64,000 nt of DNA, from positions 17,389,905-17,453,904 of the forward strand of contig NC_056529.1 in assembly GCF_019175285.1 (NCBI RefSeq), written 5' to 3'. The notes beneath the pieces are model-generated. The model searched no databases and had not been told where the DNA came from. It was given only the letters and a program-made list of their open reading frames with translations. The DNA is from Sceloporus undulatus. Its lineage: Eukaryota; Chordata; Lepidosauria; Squamata; Phrynosomatidae. Every line of letters begins with the position of its first letter. Positions within the stretch are counted from its first letter, which is position 1. Shown here one piece after another: positions 47,901-59,500 of this stretch. The translations under genes were made by a program, and so were the position numbers.

Positions 47901-50900
47901 AAGCTTGTTTTATGGGTGTCTGCTGAATTCTTTGTTTAAAAACCACAGAGGAAGGACATTTTGTAACTTCCCTAGTAAGCTTCTTCTCTTCCATAAACAT
48001 TAGAATGAGGAAAGTCATCTTTGGCGATGGGAAGCTACTGCTTTACCTGCAGGTAACCCACAATGAAAATGCAACTTAAGAGGATGCTAATTGGTGTGTT
48101 ATCTGATCTGGCGTACAAGATCCAGTCTGCCACATCTCTGCATGGTCTTGCCCTTCTACACCTCTTTGACAGTTGGACAACATTTTCAGCTTTCTAATAA
48201 ATATTTGCTGCTGCTTTTTCAGGCAAGCTAATTTAGCAGCCAAGCTTCAGTGTCTCCCACACCTTTGATGGGAGCTCAGAACGTAGAGACTGGTTTGAAC
48301 TACAGGTCTCAGAAATGTCCAGCCAGCTGTATCACTGAGATTGTTGGCTGGGGGATTCTGGGAACTATAGTCCAGAAAATTAATTTGTTCATGCAGTACT
48401 TTAATCCCTTGTTTGCAGATCCTTTTGTTTTCTTCTAGTTTTTCCACATGGTCTCTTCATTTCGCCTAACTTTGCTTGGTGTTTTGCTTCAGTTACCAAA
48501 GTGTCAGCCCCATGAAACAAAAGAAAGCAGAGATTCAGTTAATTGGGAATTTGGTAGCTTAAATCAAGGGCGAGGAACTGTTGACCATCCAGATATTGTT
48601 GGACTTCAACTCCTATTATCCATAGCCAGTATAGCCAGTGGTTAAGACTGGTGGTGGAAGAACTTGAGACCAACTACATCACAAGGACCATGACCTGCCC
48701 AGCCCTGAGAACCTAGATGTTAAACCAGTAAACTGCCTTATGCTAAAACCACTAATCTGATTAACTTTAGCTTAATGTTGTCTACACAAATGGTGGTGGT
48801 GTCTTCTCAGGGATGAACAGCATTTAGAGGAGAGGAGGGAAACTTTTGATTCTCCAGATGCTGTCAGGCTGTATCTCCTACAGTCCCTCACTGATGGCCA
48901 TATGGGTTTGGCTGTTGGGAAGTCCAATCCAACAACATCTAGGGCTATGTTTCTTAAACCGTCAACCAGCAGGGTTCTATCCTCCATGTGCATTGTTGCA
49001 TTTTTTCCCTCAGTGCCATGTTAAAGGTATCCTTTTATTTTTTTTAATGCTGTGAGTCATGTTTCAGTTGTGTTAATATTTTTGTGTTGCAAGCTGCCAT
49101 GAATCCCATTTGTATGAGAAAAGATAGATGACTGGGGCTGCATCCATGCTGCAGAAATAATCCAGTTTGACACTGCTTTAACTGCTGTGGCTCAATGTTA
49201 TGGAATTTTGGGAACTGTAGTTTGTTGTGGCATCAGAGCTCCCTGTCAGAGAAGGCTAAATGACTCACAGAACTACAGTTCCCAAAATTCTATAGCATTG
49301 AGCCATGGCAGCTAAAGCAGTGTCAAACTGGATTATTTCGGCAGTGTGGATACCGCCTTTGACTTTTAACTATGTTTATTGTAGCCTTTGCAAGCTGCCT
49401 TGAGTCCTGGTATTAGATGGGATATAACTGAATAAATAATACATTGAAGGAATGAGTACTAAATGAAGAAGAGTCAGTATTTTGTTGCACATTGCTAGCT
49501 AGGCCTATCAGCGTAATTTTTTTACAATTTTAAATATAAATTCTTTCCCTGTAGCAGTTGTGGTTTCCAAAACCAGTTATGCAACAAAGCATGTCACTGT
49601 GTTAGTTTGAATAATTCAAATATTTACACTAAATGTACCTTCGTACTCCCTCATATTAAACACATCTCCTTCACTGGGACTGGTATCTAGTCAAATATTA
49701 CTGGCCAAGAAATAACTTTCTCTGTTTTTTGGCAGCAGATCAATAGATTAGATAAGCAGAAAGCTATTTCCCTTAGAATAAAGAGATATGGGCAGAATAG
49801 AAAGGAAAACCAAAGTTCAAAGTCTGCAGTGCTGTTATAAACTGGGACTTGGTTGCACACGATCTTAGTCTAGTTCACACGGTAATACATGTTTGTTATT
49901 TGGTTACTCAGTATTTGTTGTGTGCTATTGAATGTGTAACTGGGCTCCATTAGGAGTCATAGCATCTTGAGGTAATATGTTGGTAAGAAGAAATATAGGC
50001 CAATAAGTAACTTTGTCAAGTTCTAGCATAAGGCATAGCAGAATCATAGACATGATCTTCATTTCATACCTTCCAATATTTCACGGATGAAAGTTTCATA
50101 GACTGGGACAAATGTGGCCAAGCAACATCTGAGTGTGGTAAAGACAGAAAATGTTATTAAAAAGGAAAGACACACACAAGCTAGGAGAACATGCAGCAGT
50201 TTGCTTTTGCCCAAGCCTATTGGGAAGGGGAAGATTTCACCTTCTTTCCTCTCATCCCCTGCTGAATTAATTGAATGCAAACAATGTCGGCACTTTGAAT
50301 TCAGTTTGGAACAGTGGAAATAAGCTGAGGACAAGGAGGAAGTGAGAGGAGGGGAAAGAAGCTGGGACATTTTAAAAGCAATGAAAAATTGGGATGGCAG
50401 AGAATTGACCAGGACTGTCCCTGCCAAATTTGGACAGTTGGAGGGTATGTCATTGTAGCTCCTCTTGAAACAGCATGGGTGAAGACATGGCTCTGTGTAT
50501 CAGATAGAGATTATGAGAGCCATCTGACCACTTCCTTTTGCTGGTTCTTAAAGCCGAGAATAGTTGCTTAACGTCTGCTTATGGAGAAGCCAGTGAAAGT
50601 AGTTGGGGAATCTCTGTTTGTCTGGACGTGGCTGTTCCCAGACTCTGGAATGCCCTACCTCCCATTACCTTTTATATGATAAGATTTTTTAAATCTCTTT
50701 TTTAACTATTGTAAGTTGCTTTGAGTCCTGGCCTGGGAAAAGGGTGTTTTTTTAAAATAATAATAATGATAAAAAATAATCTATTACATATTGCATACCC
50801 ACCAGCAATTCACAGAGGAAAACCAGAAAACGTGTGGCCAAGCAATGGTCAGAGCATGGTCAAAAGGGAAAATATTAATGAAGAAGCACACATAGGTTAG

Positions 50901-53900
50901 TAAAGGTTGTAGCAGTTTGCTTTTGTTTGAGTCTGCTGAAGGGGTAAAGATCCCACCCCTCCTCTTCTCTTTCCTCTGTTGAGTGAATCAAGTGCAAACT
51001 ACTTTTATACTTTGGAGCAGTTGAAATAAAGTGAGAACAAATAGGGCGACTAAAATGGTGAAAGGTCTGGAAACCTTGCCCTATGAGGAACGACTCAGGG
51101 AGCTGGGGATGTTTAGCTTGGAGAAGAGAAGGTTAAGAGGTGATATGATAGCCCTGTTTAAATATTTGAAAGGATGTCATATTGTTTTCTGCTGCTCCAG
51201 AGAACAGGACCCGGAACAATGGATGCAAGCTACAGGAAAAGAGATTCCACCTCAACATTAGGAGGAACTTCCTGATAGTAAGGGCTATCCAGCAGTGGAA
51301 CACATTTTTTCCTCAGACTGTAGTGGAGTCTCCTTCCTTGGAGGTCTTTAAACAGAGGCTGGATGGCCATCTGTTGGGGATGCTTTGATTTCGATTTCCT
51401 GCATGGCAGGGGGTTGGACTGGATGACCCACGCGGTCTCTTCCAACTCTATGATTCTATGAAATAGGGAAATAAGAGGAGAGAGGAACCAGGATATTTTA
51501 AAAGCAGCTGGGAAAATGGGATGGCAGAGGCCTGATCAAGACTGTCACTACAAAATATGGACAGCTGAAGGGTTTGAGATTGCTAGATGGTTAAGAAAGT
51601 AGATTTGCACCTCTAGTTGCCTAGATATTTTGTATTTTAAATTCCAAAAGCCTGACTGTGCTTGCTGGGATCTCTGGGAAATGAGAGATGTCTGGAAGAC
51701 AACAAGATAAAAGCCATGAGTGATGCAGTCGTAATGCTTCTGGCCTTTCATTTCATGGCCGGCATCCATAGTTTTTTGTGGGTTTTTTCAGGCTATGTGG
51801 CCATGTTCTAGAAGAGTTTCTTTCCATGCCAGCCTTCTCTAAAGATGCCAGCCACAGATGCTGGCGAAACGTCAGGACAAAACTCTTCTAGAACATGGCC
51901 ACATAGCCCGAAAAAACCACAAAAAACGATTCATTTGAAATGTTTCTGAAATGTGCCATTGAACTATAGTATTAACCCAAGTGACTTCTTAACATTACCC
52001 TTTCCCCCCCTTAGACTTTCGTCTTTGGACTTTTTCTGTTCCCATTGCGGGCCATATGCATGTTGGTAATTTTCCTAATGGCTTGGCCATTTGCATTTCT
52101 GGCAACTTTCGACATCCCAGAGAAGGGGACAATGCCACTTTTGGGATGGAAAAGGTAACACAGCTCTTCAAAATGCTTAAACATAACAGACTGATTTTTT
52201 TTTAATACAGAAGTGAGAAACATGCTTAGCCTTCCCGAATTCCTGATCTGGACCTCTAGATTTGCCCAGATGCCCATGCTTCTTACTCCATCACATTGGA
52301 TCCATTCACACTACATGATTATAGCATTATAGTTTCACTTTAACTGCCATAGTACATCTTATGGGATCTTATGTCTTGTCTACACCTGCCAGAATATTCT
52401 GGCTGTTTCTGGAATATTATGGCCCCAAAGCTGCCCTGGATTTTTCTCTATTACTTCATCACTCCATAGTGATGCCAGGTGGCTGTCTAAACACATGTAT
52501 TGTGTGGTGCCACCGCCACTGGCATGAGTTGTTCCCTCTGAGATCAGAAATAAGGCACCAAGCATAGATCACATTGCTGGGTGCCTCGTGATCTCAAAGT
52601 TATCGACTTGTGGTAGCCACATCAGTGAGCACAATAGGATATGTGTGAAGACAGCTGTCTGGCATTGCTATGAATTGCCCCAGATTTGCCAGCAAAACCC
52701 TGAGCAAAAGGTGAGGATTTTTTACACTGGCAGAAGAGAGGGATAAGGTAGATTCAGTGTGGAACTGGATTTGTGTCATGAAGACAATCCACACTTAATT
52801 TGCCCTTGCGTTGTGTAGACAGGTTGTGGTGAGGATGGGGGAAAACCAGTTTAATTGGCATGCCCTTGGAATCCGTTAGTTTGGTAGGACACTAGATCTC
52901 TTTGTCTAAGAATTCCAAGCACCCTTACCTAAACTGCAGATCCCAAAATTTTGCAGGATACAACGATGCCAGTTAATGTGGAATTACAGTGGTAGAACAA
53001 TGTGGTGTGAATGCCCCCACTTTCTTTTGTCTTATTGCTTGGTATGGCGGTTTCTCGTCTTGCCTCCCATTCTAAAAAAATTGCAGCTCCTCTCCAAAGG
53101 CTTCATTACTGGCAGTATGAGCATTAAGTTAAAACATACAGGTATTTTGAGTTCCACCCTTTTTACCTTTGGCCTTTGGAATGCTGTTCCTGGGAAACCC
53201 TGAGGGCCCAACTGAATTTGATTCTCACGTTGGAAAGAAGTTCCTTGTCTTAAATGAACCATTTACCTTGTTAAAAACAGCAGTGAAGGTGGCTGTTTTA
53301 TGTATAATTTTAATAATCTTTTAATGGTTATTTGGATTGCAATTATATGGCATCATATGCTGTAATGTTCAGCAACACTTACTTTCAGGAATTACACATT
53401 GGTGTTTGGAGGCTATCATTTTGCAAACTATAGAATAAGAACCCTTCATAGTATTACAGGCCTAAGGCTGCAATCTTAGATACATGTACCAGCAAGCAAG
53501 TCCCATTTAGTTCAGCCCGAAAGCTTGGCTTATGGGCCACGTGTTGTCCATGGGGCTCCAATTTGCAGTTCTTAAAGCCCCACAGGAGAGCTCCAAAGTC
53601 CCCAGATACTCTCAGATTTTTTTAAAAGCATTTTTTCCAGTCACAAACCACCCAAAATGCCCACATAAACACGTTAACTCCCACTATCCTCCTCTATTTG
53701 CTGAGCCTGCTACCTCCCACCACAAAAATAATATGCCATACAGTGGCCCAATCCTATACACGGGGGATCCATTCTGGAACCTCCCCCGTGAATGGGAAAA
53801 ACCACGTAAGATTAAATCCCTTTATTTGCTATGGCGGTGTGTTCCTGTGTGTGTAAGTTTAAATCCGCATACAGCAAGTCCAAGTATGGTGTGGACACAC

Positions 53901-56531
53901 CGTATTTTTTGATACAAGGGATGTAACATACCTTCCAGTCTTTCTGGGAGTGATAGTATGGCCCATGTGGTGTTCATGGGGTGAGGGAACAGCCCCCCAC
54001 TTCACAGTTCCCCACCTCGTTCTAGTCTTGTAATTGTTTTTGTTTGGTTTGTTTTCCTTTTCCAAGGAAGCTGTCCTATTCTGCCCTCACCTTTTTTGGC
54101 CATGTCCTCTACTTTGTGATGGGCTTCCGGGTCAAAGTGAAGGGGAAAGTGGCCAGTCCTAAGGAGGCACCGATCCTCGCTGCAGCACCTCATTCAAGTT
54201 TCTTCGATGGCATCGTCTCCATCGCGGCAGGTTTGCCATCAATAGTATCTAGGCAAGAGAACCTTTCGTCTCTCTTTCTTGGCAGTAAGTATCTCTATAT
54301 CTAAAAGGAAGATAAGTTGGTGAATCTATAAGACCCAGGATGCGTAACTGCATGGGACACAGAGATCCATGTCTCTGAGCCCCTACTAAGGGGCAGATTC
54401 TTGCATGGAAAGGCCCTCCACATTTGCGGCTTTGATTATTTGCAGATTTATTATGTTCTTTCTAGGAATATTTAGGTCCTCCAGTGTAACTCTTGCAGAA
54501 ATTGACCATAGAGTTGCCCTGGAGGACCTGGAGATTCCTAGAGAAAACACTTTTCTAGGCATTTGTAGGTGCTCCAACATGAGTCATCTTCTGGCAGATG
54601 TTGACCATAGATGTTGACCACAGGTGTTCCGTCAGGTAAAAAGTTGGTGGTTTTTGATGTGCATTTTTCCACTTTCACAGTCATCTAGTGCCCCTAACCC
54701 CAACGAATGTGGAGGGCCCACAGTACTTCACATTTACGTTTGTAGTCCTTCTCAAAATGGCAACAGTAAATGGCATTGTATCTCTTCTTGTCACCATTTT
54801 GAAGGCACTGCAGAGGAAAACGGAAGTATTTGGTAGGAATAGGAGTTTCTGTGGGTGGTGGTAGGGATGAGGGGTAGTTGTTGAACAATCGGTCTGATGG
54901 CTTTTATGCATGATTTGGAGGCCAAAATTACAAAATGTGCAAAACAAAAAAGTTTTTCCCCCCTAGAAAGTTCTTAAGAGTTTTTTAAAGTTTCAGAATG
55001 AAAAAAGGGGTAACAAAAGATGTCCCCCGAAATTCCAGTGCAGTACTCTCCTTTGGTGTGGAGACAGGATTACTTTCTGTAATTAATCATTATTTCATGC
55101 AAGAGCAAAATAAGTGAAGTTGTGTATCGTTAATATCAACTGACAATGGCCAGAATACGTTGTCATTGTATCTAATTACTTCGGCATGTGTTCTTAAACA
55201 GGGTTCCTCAGTTCGCTCCAGCCTGTCGTGGTATCCCGCGTCGACCCTGATTCTCGGAAGAACACAATAACTGAAATAACTAGACGAGCAACTTCAGGAG
55301 GCCTGTGGCCCCAGGTACAGTCTGTACAATATGTACGTAACTCATTGTTCACATCTGCAATGTTTGATGCTTTCCTGGATCCTTCTCCCATTAGCCCAGT
55401 GTTGCAATGAGTAGAATCAAATCAAACAAGGCCTGATCAAGGCAGACTGGGGCTCTGGAGCATTTCTGAAAACGGGGAGCTCCTTTGGTGCACGTTTGTG
55501 ATCTCTTCTGGAAGTGGGACAGGTGGAGAAAAGGAACGCTCCTGTTCCCCAGCCCCTCACACCCTGGAAATAGCTGCCGTCGGGGGGGGGGTGTCTTCAT
55601 GGTTTCCCCACGTTCGTGGAGGTCCTGGTCCTCTAACCCCCGCGAATATGTGGGGGGGGCTGTAAATGAACAAATAAATAATAAATGCAGAGTACAAATG
55701 AGAGAAGCGTATAAGTCTCCAAGGGTTCACAAAGGGTAGAGCCTTACAACTTCAGTGAGACTTACAGTCTGATCCCATGCATTTTTAACCCAGTTACTCA
55801 AGTAACGTGCAAAATGCTGATGACAACAAGAAACATGGGGAAATTTGGGGTTTGTCTGGAGAAGAAGAGGAAGTAAAGTTGACCTTTTCCCCTTTCATTA
55901 TTGAGCCTCTTGTCAGTGAGGTGTGCCAAAAAAAAAAAAAATACTAATCCTAGCATTCCATATCATTGAGCCACGGAAATGAAAGTAATGTCAAACTGCT
56001 TTATTCTTACAATGTCTGTCTTCACATCCGCTGTTCCTTTGAGTTTCTCTCTCAGACACTGTAGAGAAAGATAATTTTTCTGAAGCTTCGTCAATCAGTC
56101 ATTTTACTTATCACCTTCCTTTTCCCCAAGAGTGGGACCCAAGGCAGTTTACAGAATAATAAGAAAGACAAGTAAAACTGCATACAGTGAAAAACTTGCA
56201 GTTGTTAGGATTAAAATAATGCTAAACTGCCTGTAGAATTAAAACGATGTAAAGCATTAATTCAAAAGCATAACTTAAAAACAGTATGGTTGGCCCTCCC
56301 CATTTGGAAAATCAAGGTTTGATATTTGAAATTTATACTTTGAACATTTTCAAACCGTGGATGCTTGAATCCGTGTATTAAAAAATCCATGTATAAGAAG
56401 GGCCGACTGTACAAAGATTTCAGAGTGCAAGCAGTCGGGAAGACGTACAGTCTTTCTGGTAGCCTGGACTCAATCTATGTAGTGTTTTGGAAAGTACAGG
56501 ACACCCTTCCCTTATGCGGGAGATCCATTCT

Positions 56532-56575
<44 letters not shown>

Positions 56576-59500
56576 AAGGGAAATTCCATGAATGCTCGAC
56601 CCTCATTTAAAACAATGGGGCTCGTACACCTGGCGCGCACCACTGCCTTTTATGGTGAGTGGCTTTCAGCATAAGATGAAAGCTGCTTATAGTGCGCCCG
56701 CGTATGACGTAGGCTCACTGTATTGTCAAATCTGTGGAACAATGAAATTGACTATATAACCTACATGTGCATTTCTTGCTTTCTTTTTTTCCTTGTCTAC
56801 CAGATACTGATTTTTCCAGAAGGTACATGTACAAACCGTTCGTGTCTGATCACTTTTAAACAAGGTGAGGAAGGATTTGACAGGTGACTTGCTGCTGAAA
56901 AAGTGAGAGATGGGGTGGAGGTGGGTGCATGCGGTTGTGTATATAATGTGATAAAACTTGTTTGCAAAAAAAAAAAATCACAAAAAGATTTTTGTAGACA
57001 GAAGAATATGCCAAAAAACCCTCTATATCACATACTCTTTGTTAAAAAAAAAAGTCCTGGAATATGAAAAAGAAGAGAGAATGGTGCAAAGAACATTCCT
57101 CAATCTTGCCCAGCAGGGAGATAACATTTATGCAAGTACAAAAGAAATGGAGCTTTGTGTCCCAATGATGTTGCTCATTTAAACCTAGTTTGTATTAAGA
57201 TGATAATCCCGGTCTGTTGGATAGTCCAACTGCTGAGGGTTTAGATATGAACAACAAAATGTATGGAAGACTTAGTACATCAGGGATAAGTGTTGTGGGC
57301 ACATACTTTGACTGCAAAAGGTCCAGATTCAATCCTTCACATTTCCAATTTTAAGTTCCTTCCACCTGGAGATACCCTTCCAGAATAGTGGTGTCTGGAC
57401 TAACTGGACAAATCTCACTTGGATAAGCCAAGTTGGTGTGTTTTCTCTTAATGTGCACCAGATGACACCCTCAGAGTAATATCTGTGTATGTATGTGCCA
57501 TCATTTCAGCTGTAAACTTAGGATAACCCCATTAATTTCATAAGGTTTTTTAAGTCAAGGAATACTCAGAGGTGGTTTTGCCAGTTCCTTCCTCTCAAGT
57601 ATAGCCAGGGACACCTAGTATTTGTTGGCTGTACTATCCAAGTACTACTCAGGCCAGACCCTGCTTAGCTTCCAAGACCAGACGGGATCTGGTGCCTTCA
57701 GGGTGCCTAGGTCAGGATGTTCTATATAATTATTCTTAATCATCCTTAGTTCAACCCACGCACCCCATAAAACCTCTGTCTGTCTGCAATGTGGGCTAGT
57801 TATTTTGTTCCCCCATGCAAAGGTAAAGGATTTCAAAAGTTTTCTCTTTGGCAGAAGTGATTCCAAGAGGAGTGGGGGGTTTTGCTATGATTTTTCACAC
57901 TTTGGAACATGTTGAGACAATTTTGTCTATGCAAAAGGAAACATATTTGCACAGAAAATGTTAAAAAAAACCCCACTGGTTTCTGCACAATACAGTGGGG
58001 TCTCTTGTTCAGAACCCCCCCCCCCCCCACTTTAGCAAAAGAACAATCTTCATGGCAGGTGACCAATGTCTATTTGGGGTGTCCTCATGTGTTGAGACAC
58101 CCCTTCCCATTGAGGATGAGAACATTTGTATTCTTTGCATACCTACTACATTCATTATCTACACTGGCTTAACACATACATTGTCTTTCCAGGGGCATTT
58201 ATTCCTGGCGTTTCTGTTCAGCCTGTGCTTATTCGGTACCCAAACAAACTGGTAAGTTGGTATTTTGTTTCCTCCCTCTTTAAAAAATCAATCAAGCCTT
58301 TGTTTTAACATTCATCTTCCCACTTTACCCCATCTCTGGCCTTGTCCGTTTCACTCAATAGAGCTGAAAAGCATTGTGCATTTCAATAATGTTAGGGACC
58401 AGAGCAAAAAGCAGAAATTGTTGAGATGTGGCATCTGCATTGTTTTGCATTATATTATATTACTGTATAAACTGTATAAACACAAATAAAAATGGGAATA
58501 CAGGATGGTATATTATATGTAAGAGCCAGTGTGCATAGTGGTTTGAGTGTTGGACTATGACTCTGGAGACCAGGGCTCAATTCCCCACTCAGCCATGAAA
58601 CCCACTGGGTGACCTTGGGCAAGTCACATTCTCTCAGCCTTAGGGAAAGGGAATGTCAAACATCCTCTGACAAATCTTGCCAAGGAAACTCCATGATAGG
58701 TGTGCCTTAGGGTTGCCATAAGTTGGAAATGACTTGAAGGTATACAACAGCCACAGGTATTATAAGCACATGACAACACCACAAATGACCTCTACAGCCT
58801 ACAGTACACTGAGTGAAGGAAAATCTGGTATCGAGTTGGGGGAAAAAGCTGTGTGTTGTCAGAAAAGCATCTTGCAAAGTGCCACCATCTTTTCACTGAA
58901 TCTGTAATATATACATTACATATAGTACAGCACTGTATAGATATTCATACTTATATTACTGCTAATATTTGTAGAAGGAGTGAGCCACATGTCAGTAAAT
59001 GGATTCTGGTAATAATTTAACAGTGTTGAAAGAGTGGATCATTGGAAAGCAAGCCATCAAAATACGGGAAATCCCTGTATACTCCTTCTGCAGTAACTAC
59101 ATCACAGCTCACCCTCCTCAGATGGAGATTGTGTAGCCTCCGCAATGCATTGCACCTTATAGTATCTTTGCAACAGCCAACCGCTGTAGCCACACCAGAG
59201 CCTGCCAGTAACAGATGTTTTGCTAATTAATGACCATCCACTTCTCTGCCTCAGCTAGTTGTAATTGTGTATTTTTTACTGTAGCAAATACTTGCTTTTT
59301 TCTTTTTACAATTCAGGACACAGTCACATGGACTTGGCAAGGCTACAGCTTGTAAGTGCCACCACCATCATGACCGATTTATTTTTCACAGGTAGCTGTT
59401 AATATCATTAGTTGTTAGGTTGGACTGTTTTATTCCAAGCACCTTCTAGTTTGCACTGTTAAGCCTGTTACAGAAGGGCATAAAGTACATCCTGGGGACG

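Noticed and set aside
41968-52014. CAPNS2-like retrogene inside LPCAT2
   Set aside because: Human carries one in this gene, but no calpain small-subunit or EF-hand text was seen here in any frame.
58519-58600. tRNA gene (A and B box visible)
   Set aside because: The boxes belong to a Sauria SINE with its usual body and tail; no cloverleaf needed.
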